Positions 17,135 to 26,291 of a DNA stretch of 64,000 nt are shown here, one piece after another. How positions within the stretch are numbered: the stretch's first letter is position 1; each line of letters opens with the position of its first letter. A model generated the notes under the pieces. The model was not told where the DNA came from. It did not search any database and saw only the letters and a program-made list of their open reading frames with translations. A program made the position numbers and the translations under genes. The stretch comes from Chlorobiota bacterium (GTDB lineage: Bacteria > Bacteroidota > Ignavibacteria > OLB7): contig CP065014.1 in NCBI GenBank assembly GCA_016700335.1, positions 471,001 through 535,000 of the forward strand, given 5' to 3'.

Positions 17135-18826
17135 ATTAATATTTTAAATTTTATAATATTATCAATTGCTTTTATTTTATCTGCCTGTGCTAGCGGACAA
17201 GGTATTGTGCCACTTGGTGGAGAAGATGATAAAACTCCACCGAAAATTATTTCTATATCACCAAAAAGTGGAACAGTTAATTTTAAGGAGGATAAAGTAA
17301 TAATTAAATTTGATAAATATATTCAGGAAGAAACATTTGAAAAATCATTAGTAATAACGCCTCCAACAGATAATTCAATGGAGATTAATTGGGGGAATAG
17401 TGGAAAAGATGTTGAGATAAAATTTCTTTTCCAAGAGAATAAAACGTATGCAATTTCAATTGGGAGCAGTACCACTGATATTTCTGGAAATAAATTATTA
17501 AAGCAAGAAGTTGTTCGTTTTTCAACTGGTTTAAACATTGATAGTGGTCGAATTGAAGGTCAAGTAATAAATGATATAAATAAGAGGGTAACTATATTTT
17601 GTTTTAAATATGACACAAAAGAACCTAACCCTATTCTTGATAAACCCGATTATATTGCCTTGCCAAGTAGTGAAGGGATATTTTCAATTGAAGGCTTACC
17701 ACTTGGGAAATATCGTATATATGCAATTGCAGATGAATTTAATGACATGTTATATTCTATTGATAACGACGCTTTTGGCTGTGCTTCAAGTGATGTTAAT
17801 GTTGTTTCAATGGTTGTTCCAACTAAAATTTCTTTAATTAAACTAAGAAGAGAATTAGATATTAAACCACCAGAATTATTCTCAACAAAAAGAATAGATT
17901 GTTCATTAACTGAACTAAAATTTAGTGAACCAATTTCAGAGATTTCAATTAATGTAAATAATTTTGAATTGATTAATAATAATAATAAAATTCAAATATT
18001 AAATGTTTGGAAATCTAAAATAAATCCATTTTCAATAATTGTGGAACATGGAAAAGTTTTAGACGGATCTTTAAAATTTAGTTGTAATAATTTAGCAGAT
18101 ACAGCTTTAAATTTAATGCCAGATAGTTTGGGAATATCAATTTCCAATGAAATAATTTCATGCAATTTAACCCCTTTTAACTTTTATGGAGTAAATGAAA
18201 AGCAGCTTGGATTGTTTACAAATAATGATACTTTATTATTAAGTTTTAATTGTGAATTAAATTTTTTAGATGATAAAAATGCAGTTGTTCTGAAGGATAG
18301 TAATACTAGAAAATTAGTCCCATTAACATTAGTAAAAATATCTCCATCTGATTTCTATGCTTATTTAAGTGATTCAATCCCAAAGTTCAAAAAACCTCTT
18401 TTAGAAATTGATTTAAGACTTTTTGAAAAAAAGAATTTAAGCAAAAGTGAAAAGAAAAATATTGATACAACAATTATTTATAAAATTGGATTTGGAAAAA
18501 ATTCTGAAAATGGAAAATTAACTGGAAGTATTAATGATGAAAGTAAAGATTTAAGTCAAGTTTATTGTGTTGTTGCAAGAAGTTTAAATTCTGGAAAAAA
18601 CTATTTTTTAAAAAATTTAAATAGAGGACAATTTGAATTTAAATCAATAGCTCAAGGAGAATATGAAGTGTCTTGTTTTAAAGATAAAAATATGAATGGA
18701 AAATATGATTTTGGAACTATAGTACCAAATGTTAATTCTGAAGTTTTAGTTATTCATAATGGTACAATTAAAGTTGGAAACTCATCTTGGACAACAATTA
18801 ATATCGATTTTGAATTTAAATATTAA
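17135..18826 (+). CDS. Lipoprotein with Ig-like (Big_5) domain, non-canonical start
   Basis: About 563 aa. The frame begins with a lipoprotein signal (NFIIILSIAFILSACASGQG, Cys in the lipobox LSAC), then an SbsA-type Ig-like domain (PPKIISISPKSG...RFSTG, roughly residues 35-135), a CNA/carboxypeptidase-regulatory-like part (SIEGLPLGKYRIYAI), and beta-rich repeats to the end with another small regulatory domain (FKDKNMNGKYDFG). An outer-membrane lipoprotein of unknown role, of a kind common in Bacteroidota. The first canonical codon, GTG 17207, falls after the lipobox and cannot be right. No ATG/GTG/TTG is in frame upstream; either ATT 17135 is the start, or one base is extra in the A7 run at 17129-17135 and the start is ATG 17077. 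Confidence 0.8.
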   Translation: MNILNFIILSIAFILSACASGQGIVPLGGEDDKTPPKIISISPKSGTVNFKEDKVIIKFDKYIQEETFEKSLVITPPTDNSMEINWGNSGKDVEIKFLFQENKTYAISIGSSTTDISGNKLLKQEVVRFSTGLNIDSGRIEGQVINDINKRVTIFCFKYDTKEPNPILDKPDYIALPSSEGIFSIEGLPLGKYRIYAIADEFNDMLYSIDNDAFGCASSDVNVVSMVVPTKISLIKLRRELDIKPPELFSTKRIDCSLTELKFSEPISEISINVNNFELINNNNKIQILNVWKSKINPFSIIVEHGKVLDGSLKFSCNNLADTALNLMPDSLGISISNEIISCNLTPFNFYGVNEKQLGLFTNNDTLLLSFNCELNFLDDKNAVVLKDSNTRKLVPLTLVKISPSDFYAYLSDSIPKFKKPLLEIDLRLFEKKNLSKSEKKNIDTTIIYKIGFGKNSENGKLTGSINDESKDLSQVYCVVARSLNSGKNYFLKNLNRGQFEFKSIAQGEYEVSCFKDKNMNGKYDFGTIVPNVNSEVLVIHNGTIKVGNSSWTTINIDFEFKY

Positions 18827-18920
18827 CATGAATAAACTGTTTTAAAATTTTTCAATAGTGAAGTTATATAAATTTTTGAGTATGACTATAATTGAATTTA
18901 AAAAACTATTAAATTGTTGA

Positions 18921-19289
18921 TTATCTAAATGAATTACTTGACATCATAGCAACACAAAGGCCAAACAGTAATATTGCAATTCCAATAAAACCTAAAGATC
19001 CAGCAACAAATCCACTCCATTTATTTTTCTGATAAACAATATAATTCATAACTATAATTGAAACAAGAAAAGCAGCAACTATTACACCAGCTACTATATC
19101 ATAAGCCTGAGTAAAACCCATTGCAGTTGAATACAATACAATAAAAACAATTACTAGCCCAATAGTACCACCACAACCGATACCCATCTGTATAACAAAT
19201 GAGACATCAGGTTTTGATGGTTGGGGTATAGGATTTACAATTTGTTGTTCTTGTAAATTCTCATTTGTTGAATCTTTTTCTGGTATCAT
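18921..19289 (-). CDS. Small membrane protein, 122 aa
   Basis: I do not recognise a family. A soluble, Pro/Gln-rich N-terminus of about 30 residues is followed by three hydrophobic segments (GCGGTIGLVIVFIVLYSTA, DIVAGVIVAAFLVSIIVMNY, SGFVAGSLGFIGIAILLFGL). The layout resembles small inner-membrane proteins of unknown function in Bacteroidota. Upstream neighbour on the same strand is alkD, 59 bases away, but no functional link is clear. Confidence 0.7.
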   Translation of the reverse strand: MIPEKDSTNENLQEQQIVNPIPQPSKPDVSFVIQMGIGCGGTIGLVIVFIVLYSTAMGFTQAYDIVAGVIVAAFLVSIIVMNYIVYQKNKWSGFVAGSLGFIGIAILLFGLCVAMMSSNSFR

Positions 19290-19348
19290 TTAGGTTAAAA
19301 AAAGAATTTAATTGCTATCATTATTTATATTACTTCAAATTTTAAAGT

Positions 19349-20008
19349 TTAGGTTATTCTCCTTAATGCTTCACGACGGCTTAATGGTTTTAGTGGAAAT
19401 TCATTTGCAAAACTTAAAACAATATCTGGTTTTTTATAAGCATACTGTCTTAAAGCCCATCCAATAGCTTTTTGAATAAAAAATTCATTTGAGTCTATTT
19501 TAAATAAGATAAATTCTTTTAATAAATTCCAATCTGTATTAATGCCATAACTCAATTGATGAATTATAGCTGTTCTTTCCAACCACATATTTTCTGAAGT
19601 TATCCACTTGTTAGTAAGCACTAATTTTTTACTTGGAAATTCAACAAAGTATTCACCTATAAGCCTTGCAGCAATATAATCTACAGTATCCCACCAACTT
19701 TTGTGTATTATTAACCATTCAAATAAATCAATGTATTCTTCTTTCCAAAATTTTTTAATTTTAAAAAGAATATCCATTGCAAAGTATTGAAGTTCACGTT
19801 CAGGGAGCATCCATAAACTTTTAATAAATGGAACTAAATTATCAGGAATTTTATTTACCGAAAAATACTTTTTTTGAATTTCTTTTCTAATTGGAGATTT
19901 AATTCCGAAAAATTCAAATTTATCTCTCATATATTTTTTCATTCCTTTTGCATATTCATCATTTGAATAGGTACTGAAAAAATCAACTATTTCAGATGTA
20001 ATTTCCAT
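19349..20008 (-). CDS. alkD: DNA alkylation repair protein, AlkD-like
   Basis: 219 aa HEAT-like repeat glycosylase family. Typical marks: KYMRDKFEFFGIKSPIRKEI near the N-terminus, HKSWWDTVDYIAARLIGEY in the middle (Trp and Asp of the active region) and FFIQKAIGWALRQYAYKKPD near the C-terminus. AlkD removes N3/N7-alkylpurines. It starts 25 bases after the hmgA stop on the same strand, so it is probably read through from hmgA. Confidence 0.92.
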   Translation of the reverse strand: MEITSEIVDFFSTYSNDEYAKGMKKYMRDKFEFFGIKSPIRKEIQKKYFSVNKIPDNLVPFIKSLWMLPERELQYFAMDILFKIKKFWKEEYIDLFEWLIIHKSWWDTVDYIAARLIGEYFVEFPSKKLVLTNKWITSENMWLERTAIIHQLSYGINTDWNLLKEFILFKIDSNEFFIQKAIGWALRQYAYKKPDIVLSFANEFPLKPLSRREALRRIT

Positions 20009-20033
20009 AAATATAATACTTATATTAAAAATT

Positions 20034-21191
20034 TTACTTAATCCAACTTTCCCAATAAGTTGGATCTTCCATTAATAATGCTTCTTTAGTAACCATTAAT
20101 GGATTGAAAGTATCAACCATAACAGCAAGTTCTAAAGTTTCTTTAGCACCAATACTTTTTTCTGCTGTACCAGGGTGAGGACCATGAGGAATTCCTTTTG
20201 GGTGCAAAGAAATCATACCACGTACAACATGTTTACGGCTCATAAACTCACCATCTACATAATAGAGTACTTCATCTGAATCTATGTTGCTATGGTTATA
20301 AGGAGCAGGAATAGAAAGTGGATGATAATCGAAAAGTCTTGGACAGAATGAGCATATTACAAATGTTTTAGTTTCAAAAGTTTGGTGAACTGGTGGTGGC
20401 TGATGAAGCCTTCCAGTAATTGGTTCGAAGTTATGAATTGAGAATATATAAGGGAATACATAACCATCCCAACCAATAGCATCAAATGGATGTGAAGCAT
20501 AAGTATATGGGAAAATATCACCTTGTTTTTTAATCATTACTTTAAATTCTCCTAGTTCATCATGAGTTTCTAATTGTTCTGGAACTCTTATATCTCTTTC
20601 ACAAAATGGAGAATGTTCTAACAATTGTCCAAATTCATTTCTATATCTTTGAGGAGTATAAACTGGTGCAAAAGAATCTACAATTAATAATCTGTTTTCA
20701 GGAGTATCGAATACAAACTGATAAATAGTGCCGCGAGGAATCACTATGTAATCACCATATTCGAACTTCAAATTTCCATAAATACTTTTAAAAACACCAG
20801 TACCTTCATGAATAAAAATAACTTCATCAGCATCAGAATTTTTATAAAAGTATTCTGTCATTGATTTACTAGGGGCAGCAACAGAAATTTGACAATCATT
20901 ATTACAGAGTAAAATTTTCCTGCTTTTAATATAATCTTCCATTGGAGTAGCTTTAAAAGTAAGCAAACTTCTGCTTTTCATATTATTAGAAACAACAATT
21001 TCTGGCCTAACTGAAAAAGATTCTCCAATAGCAGAAACCAAAGTGGGAGGATGAGTATGATAAACTAAAGAATACATTGAAGAAAAACCTTCAGTACTTA
21101 TGAGCTCTTCAGAATACAATTCGCCATTTGGTTTTCGAAATTGAGTATGTCTTTTTGGAGGAATTGAACCTAACTTATTATAGAATGGCAT
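20034..21191 (-). CDS. hmgA: Homogentisate 1,2-dioxygenase
   Basis: 385 aa non-haem iron cupin enzyme that opens the ring of homogentisate in tyrosine breakdown. Iron-ligand region near the C-terminus: IPAPYNHSNIDSDEVLYYVD and SLHPKGIPHGPHPG. The N-terminal cupin half has FIHEGTGVFKSIYG. Shorter than the fungal/proteobacterial enzyme (about 430 aa) but like other bacterial ones. Its partner hppD lies at 51933, over 30 kb away; no fumarylacetoacetase is in the window. It has a well-formed promoter and a leader containing 20-bp repeats. Confidence 0.94.
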   Translation of the reverse strand: MPFYNKLGSIPPKRHTQFRKPNGELYSEELISTEGFSSMYSLVYHTHPPTLVSAIGESFSVRPEIVVSNNMKSRSLLTFKATPMEDYIKSRKILLCNNDCQISVAAPSKSMTEYFYKNSDADEVIFIHEGTGVFKSIYGNLKFEYGDYIVIPRGTIYQFVFDTPENRLLIVDSFAPVYTPQRYRNEFGQLLEHSPFCERDIRVPEQLETHDELGEFKVMIKKQGDIFPYTYASHPFDAIGWDGYVFPYIFSIHNFEPITGRLHQPPPVHQTFETKTFVICSFCPRLFDYHPLSIPAPYNHSNIDSDEVLYYVDGEFMSRKHVVRGMISLHPKGIPHGPHPGTAEKSIGAKETLELAVMVDTFNPLMVTKEALLMEDPTYWESWIK

Positions 21192-21240
21192 ATCAAATTT
21201 GAATTGTTATAAATTAAAAATAAAATTGCAGAATATGAAA

Positions 21241-21289
21241 TTTAGTAATTATTTAAAAAATTTAATAATTATTTAAAAAATTTAATAAT
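21241..21289. repeat. 20-bp tandem repeat in the hmgA leader
   Basis: TTTAATAATTATTTAAAAAA occurs twice in tandem (21241-21260 with one mismatch, 21261-21280), then a partial third copy. It lies between the hmgA -7 box and its ATG, so it would be transcribed. Confidence 0.7.
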
Positions 21290-21294
21290 AATAT

Positions 21295-21326
21295 CAAAAT
21301 TACAAAATGATTAAAATTAATTTCAA
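21295..21326 (-). promoter_or_regulatory. Full Bacteroidota-type promoter of hmgA
   Basis: On the minus strand: TTTG (-33, around 21327-21324), 21 bases, then TAATTTTG at 21302-21295. The hmgA ATG is about 104 bases downstream, so there is a leader of roughly 95 bases. Confidence 0.65.
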
Positions 21327-22024
21327 ATAAATGTTGCTTTATTTAAATGAAAACAAAATAAATTGTTGAACTGAAACTTTAAATCTAATCTAAATAAATA
21401 AAAAAAACATTTAGTTCGTATCATACTTAAAAATTTTTTCATAAATATATTTAGTGAAAAAAAATCACAAACAGTGCAAATTAATCACAATACAAATTTT
21501 AAGAATCCCTTCTAACAAGCATAAAAACTGATATACTTATTTATGGTACAATAATTGTTTATCATAAAATTAATTATTCAAATAATTACATTTTAAATAT
21601 TAATGAGATTTTTAATTAATTGATAATAATATATTTTTAATATGAATTTATTTTTTAATTTTTTTAGTAACTCTAACTCCAATTTAGTGTCTTTTAGTTT
21701 TATAAGTATTAATAAGCTAGAAAACAGATTTTCTCCCGCCCATTCAAATATGATTAAAGTCCAATTAATCAAAAAGTGTTCCCATATTTTAAAATCTATC
21801 AATGGCGCAATCACCCAATGCGCCAGATGGGTTAATTCTAGAAATTATATTAGTTCAGATAATATTTATAATGATATAATTAATAATAAAAATCATTCAA
21901 TCATAAAATCAAATAAAACTTTATGAAGATAATTTATAAATTCTAATTTATATTCAAGTAAAGTGTTCTTATACCTAACTGAAAAATTACAATAATTCTA
22001 TTTAACATTTTTATAACCCATACC
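21327..22024. other. Longest non-coding gap, with one structured GC-rich patch
   Basis: About 700 bases between the divergent hmgA and the T9SS cargo gene. Mostly AT-rich and featureless, except for a nested hairpin at 21781-21831 and a short GC-rich word CTCCCGCCC near 21732. A 94-codon frame (21642-21926) has no recognisable features. I see no tRNA, rRNA or known riboswitch. Confidence 0.55.
21781..21831. other. Nested inverted repeat, possible structured RNA
   Basis: Inner stem TGGCGCA / TGCGCCA (21803-21809 with 21819-21825, 9-base loop), enclosed by CCCAT (21781-21785) and ATGGG (21827-21831). The base composition is far more GC-rich than its surroundings. No T-run follows, so it is not a standard terminator. 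Confidence 0.45.
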
Positions 22025-25000
22025 ATGAAGTATCTACAAATTTCAACTAACAAAATATTCATAGTCCTTACAATTTCTTTTTTTTCACTAATAATATCAA
22101 ATTTATATTCTCAAAAGTCTAGGTATGGCTTAGAAGAAGGTCAGTCGGGCACAATTTATAGTATCGCATTACCAGATACTTCTGGAAATACTGAGGATGC
22201 TAGACACCCAACTATATATCCAGATAATGTTTACATTATGATTTATTCTGGAGTTGATCAAACATTAGAAATGTTAAAACCAAATGGTGTACTTGAGAAG
22301 GTTGTTTTAAAAGCTTATAAAATTAGTAAGTACGAAGTTATAACAGCTGGAAAAGTTAAAGGTGGAAATCCTCAGATTACAATTCCAAATCTTCCTCAAG
22401 CAAATAAATTGTTTGTATTAAAATCAGAAAAACCTATTATTGTTTATGTAATGTTTGATACTAGATTTGGAACAGAAGCATGGACACCACTTCCAGCTGA
22501 AAGTTGGGGCACTGATTATTATTCTGTTGGTGTACCTGGCCAACCAATCAATAATGTATTTACTGCTGGAGAATATACATATTCAACTGCTCCAAAATTA
22601 GCAGTTGGCCAGTTTGTAGTTGCTGCATTAGATTCAGATACACATGTATCTTTAACTGATCCTACTTATACAAGTGATGTTGTTACTCATAGATATTACC
22701 CATCTGACACTAAAATAAGTTTTACTTTAAATGAAAATTTTGCTAACCTGATTGAATCTGATGTAGATACTCTTCAAAGGAATTTAGGAGTTAACCAACC
22801 AGATGCAGGTGGGGTTAGAGTTACTACAGATAAACCCGTTGGAATGATTTCTGGTAATACAAGAACAATGGGTGGAATTCGTACGGGATCATTATATGGA
22901 GCTGGAAAAACAACAATGCTTAATATGTTAATGGAAGCTGTTGCACCAATTGAAACTCATGGGAAAGAATTTGTATATATGCCAACTTGGGATTCAAGAC
23001 GACCAACTGATATCCCTCCTGCTAAAGGTAAAGGGGGTGTAAGATTAAGGGAGTATGGTAGATTTTATGGAACAAGTAAAAATGATACATCTGGCGATGA
23101 TGTTACTAATATAGAGTTAACTAATCCAGGACCAATTGGTTTGCCAATGAGAAAAAGAAATGTGAAATTGGGTCAAGGGACACTGGTTGAAACTATTACT
23201 GGTATTAATGGAGAAGGAATTGAGTTTGATCCTCAAGCTGCATATTATATGAAGGCAGATAAACCAACTCAAGCTACAAAAATTTCAACTTCAGTTTCTT
23301 TCGTTGTAGCAAATTCAACAGATGGTTCAGGAACATATAATACTTGGGCACCTTTTATGGTTGAAATGGTTCCAGTAGAACAGTGGGTAACTTTTGCACC
23401 AGGTTTTACTCCTGTTACAGGAACTTATGACAATAACTTAAACATTTGTACAGATTCATTAAATAAAGATGATATTGAACTTGTAAATGAAGGAGGAAGT
23501 GTAACAAAAATAAATTTCAATAGAAAAATTCCAGGTAGTCCTTACGTTTGGACAAATGTAGGATTAAATTCTGCAATGAAATTTATAGTGCAATCAAAGA
23601 GTGGTAAAGGTAAGTTCTTTGGTGATGTTTCTGGTACTGGAAATGGTTCAGAACAATATCAACCAGGTACAACAAAGAAAAAAGACGATGATAAAAATGG
23701 TAATGAAACTCAAGGTGGAGGTAAAGATAAAGTGTTACATCCATCAGATTATTACACTACGAATGCCCACTCTTATGGTTATCCATTAGCACCAAACCGA
23801 CTTACTTTATTTAAAAAAGATTCTATTATTTTAAAAGTAAATCAAGATTGTAAATCGCTGAATATAAATGCCAAATTAATTGGTCTTTTATCTAAAAATT
23901 CTGCCGGGTTCAGAATGGTAAGATCTGTTAACTTTAATAAAACAAAAATAATTTGGAATACTCCATCAAAAATTACATCAATAATTGGATTAAATGAAGT
24001 CAATTTTAGTGTAATTCCTATCAACCCAAGTAGTAATGTAGTAGATACAATTGAATTAATTAGTAAAACTGGGCAAGTATGGTCAATCCCATTTCAATAT
24101 GTAGCAGAGAAAATTATATTAGATAAATATTTAATTAATTTTGGTAAAGTTAAACTAGGAATTTCTTCAACAGTTGAAGAATTAATAGTTAAAAGTAATC
24201 TAGGTAAAATTTTAATAATAGATTCAATTCAATTTAAAAATAAATTAGGATATGAAATAGTATCGTTATCCAATTCTCTACCAGTAGTTCTTTCAATCGC
24301 TGATAGTTTGATTATAAAAATAAAAATCAACCCAAAAGTTGATATGATGAATTTTAATGATACATTAATTATTAAATCAAAATGCAACAACTATTTAGTT
24401 CTATTAACTTCTACTAAATCAGATGAGCCATGTATTTCTGTAAATGATTTGAATTTCGGACTTATAAATAATCAAACATTTAAAGAGCTCCCTTTACATA
24501 TTAAAAATGTTGGTGATGGGGAATTGATTTTTATAGATCAAAATGGGAAAGGTCCTATTGTATGGTCTGAATCTGCTTTTTCAATTAGTAAATTAGATCA
24601 GAATTTACTATTAAACTCGAAAATCAAATCTGGAGATAGTATAAATATTAATGTAATGTTTAAAAGCTCAAGATTAGGTCAATTTAATACTACTGCTAAA
24701 ATTTTTACAAATGCAATATGTCAAAAAGATACAACTTTATGGATTGGTGAGTCATCAACTTTAAAAGAAATATATGAAACTAATAGTAATTTAGAATTTA
24801 GTTTATTCAGAAATATTCCGGAACCATTTACAAATGAAACAGTTATTAATTACTATATTCAAAATAAAAGTAATGTGAAATTTGAGTTGTATGATCAATC
24901 TGGAAAGCTTGTTAAATCAATTGAAGAGGGGGTTATGGAGTTTGGAGAACATAAATTAAAATTAAGTGGGAATGAATTAAATACTGGTTTATATTATTTA

Positions 25001-25054
25001 AAAATGATAGTTGACAATCAAAGTAAATCTATAAAACTAAATTATCAAAAGTGA
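22025..25054 (+). CDS. Secreted IgGFc-like/choice-of-anchor protein with T9SS sorting domain
   Basis: 1009 aa. Signal peptide (KIFIVLTISFFSLIISNLYS), then an IgGFc-binding-protein-like N-terminal domain (about 40-480: PDNVYIMIYSG, KLFVLKSEKPIIVYV, WTPLPAESWGTDYY, KPVGMISGNTRTMGG), a middle linker rich in Lys/Asp/Gly (about 545-570), immunoglobulin-like choice-of-anchor repeats (LINFGKVKLGISSTVEELIV; DLNFGLINNQTFKELPLHI), and a type A T9SS sorting domain at the end (FSLFRNIPEPFTNETVINYY ... GLYYLKMIVDN). It should cross the outer membrane by T9SS and be anchored or released at the surface, perhaps for adhesion. Followed by a terminator. Confidence 0.88.
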   Translation: MKYLQISTNKIFIVLTISFFSLIISNLYSQKSRYGLEEGQSGTIYSIALPDTSGNTEDARHPTIYPDNVYIMIYSGVDQTLEMLKPNGVLEKVVLKAYKISKYEVITAGKVKGGNPQITIPNLPQANKLFVLKSEKPIIVYVMFDTRFGTEAWTPLPAESWGTDYYSVGVPGQPINNVFTAGEYTYSTAPKLAVGQFVVAALDSDTHVSLTDPTYTSDVVTHRYYPSDTKISFTLNENFANLIESDVDTLQRNLGVNQPDAGGVRVTTDKPVGMISGNTRTMGGIRTGSLYGAGKTTMLNMLMEAVAPIETHGKEFVYMPTWDSRRPTDIPPAKGKGGVRLREYGRFYGTSKNDTSGDDVTNIELTNPGPIGLPMRKRNVKLGQGTLVETITGINGEGIEFDPQAAYYMKADKPTQATKISTSVSFVVANSTDGSGTYNTWAPFMVEMVPVEQWVTFAPGFTPVTGTYDNNLNICTDSLNKDDIELVNEGGSVTKINFNRKIPGSPYVWTNVGLNSAMKFIVQSKSGKGKFFGDVSGTGNGSEQYQPGTTKKKDDDKNGNETQGGGKDKVLHPSDYYTTNAHSYGYPLAPNRLTLFKKDSIILKVNQDCKSLNINAKLIGLLSKNSAGFRMVRSVNFNKTKIIWNTPSKITSIIGLNEVNFSVIPINPSSNVVDTIELISKTGQVWSIPFQYVAEKIILDKYLINFGKVKLGISSTVEELIVKSNLGKILIIDSIQFKNKLGYEIVSLSNSLPVVLSIADSLIIKIKINPKVDMMNFNDTLIIKSKCNNYLVLLTSTKSDEPCISVNDLNFGLINNQTFKELPLHIKNVGDGELIFIDQNGKGPIVWSESAFSISKLDQNLLLNSKIKSGDSININVMFKSSRLGQFNTTAKIFTNAICQKDTTLWIGESSTLKEIYETNSNLEFSLFRNIPEPFTNETVINYYIQNKSNVKFELYDQSGKLVKSIEEGVMEFGEHKLKLSGNELNTGLYYLKMIVDNQSKSIKLNYQK

Positions 25055-25083
25055 TACTAAATTTGATTAGAGGTATAAAAAGT

Positions 25084-25117
25084 AAAAGGACTTGAATTTA
25101 TTATCAAGTCCTTTTTT
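25084..25117 (+). terminator. Terminator of the T9SS cargo gene
   Basis: AAAAGGACTTGA (25084-25095) pairs with TCAAGTCCTTTT (25104-25115), 8-base loop, followed by more T. Confidence 0.9.
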
Positions 25118-25143
25118 AAAATAATTAAAATCTATATTTTACT

Positions 25144-26124
25144 TTACCAAGCATATGCTTCAGGAGCTTGATTCCCCGGTCCTGGCCAAATCTCATTCAA
25201 TTTTGACAATGTTTTTTCATCCAATATAATATCTAATGCTTTTACATTTTCATGAAGTTGGGCTTGAGTTCGCGGACCAATAATTGGAGAAGTAACAACT
25301 GGATTGCTTAAAACCCAAGCAAGAGCAACGTCTGCAGGACGTTCACCAATTTTTTTACATAATTTTTCATACTGTTCAATTTGAGGTAAAAGTATTTTAG
25401 CAGATTCTTTTAAAGGTTCACGGTCTCTTCTTCTCTCAGATTTCTCTTTAGATTTTGCTAACATACCAGCTAACATACCACCAGCAAGAGGACTCCAAGG
25501 CATTAACCCCAAACCAAACGCTTTACAAGCAGGAATTACTTCAAGTTCAATATGACGATTTCTGAGTGAGTAAATACTTTGTTCAGATACAAGTCCTAAA
25601 AAATGTCTGTTATCGGCAATGCAATTTGCTTGAGCAATGTTCCAAGCAGCAAAATTACTACTTCCAACGTAAGTTATTTTACCTTCACGAATTAACTGTT
25701 CCATTGCTTGCCAAATTTCTTCCCAAGGGGTTGCTCGGTCAATATGGTGCATTTGATATAAGTCAATATGATCAGTCTTTAATCTTTTTAAAGAGTCTTC
25801 ACAAGCACGTTTAATGTGGTATGCAGAGAGTTTTGATTCATTTAAATTAGGACCCATTTTCCCATAAACTTTAGTAGCAAGAACAATTTTTTCTCTTCTA
25901 CCACCTCCTTGTTGTAGCCATCTTCCTATAAGTTCTTCTGTGTATCCTGAACCTAATCCCCAACCATAAACGTTAGCTGTATCAAAAAAATTAATTCCTA
26001 ACTCTAAAGCTTCATCCATTATTTTGAAGCTATCTTCATCTGATGTAAAGGGTCCAAAATTCATAGTCCCTAAACAAAGTTTACTTACTTGTAACCCAGT
26101 TCTTCCTAGATTTGTGTATTGCAT
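25144..26124 (-). CDS. Aldo/keto reductase
   Basis: 326 aa TIM-barrel NADPH reductase. Catalytic tetrad positions visible: Asp and Tyr in FFDTANVYGWG (about 48-58), Lys in IVLATKVYG, His in DLYQMHHID. C-terminal cofactor motif SPIIGPRTQAQLHENV. Resembles the YajO/Tas/MocA-like group acting on sugar or aldehyde substrates; the true substrate is unknown. Alone on the minus strand. Confidence 0.93.
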   Translation of the reverse strand: MQYTNLGRTGLQVSKLCLGTMNFGPFTSDEDSFKIMDEALELGINFFDTANVYGWGLGSGYTEELIGRWLQQGGGRREKIVLATKVYGKMGPNLNESKLSAYHIKRACEDSLKRLKTDHIDLYQMHHIDRATPWEEIWQAMEQLIREGKITYVGSSNFAAWNIAQANCIADNRHFLGLVSEQSIYSLRNRHIELEVIPACKAFGLGLMPWSPLAGGMLAGMLAKSKEKSERRRDREPLKESAKILLPQIEQYEKLCKKIGERPADVALAWVLSNPVVTSPIIGPRTQAQLHENVKALDIILDEKTLSKLNEIWPGPGNQAPEAYAW

Positions 26125-26291
26125 TCCTAATTAGATTAAATTTTTTTGATTAATAATAATGTAAATTATAAAAAAATATTTTATGCAAATTATTACTAAT
26201 CTTTAAATAAATAATAAACTCATATTTTTACTAAAGTTAAAAATATTGTTACAAACTTGTACTTCATAATAATTAATAATTTATTAGATAT

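Noticed and set aside
21642..21926. 94-codon frame in the long intergenic gap
   Set aside because: Low-complexity Asn/Phe/Ser composition, no domain, and it spans the inverted repeat; looks like a chance frame in AT-rich DNA.
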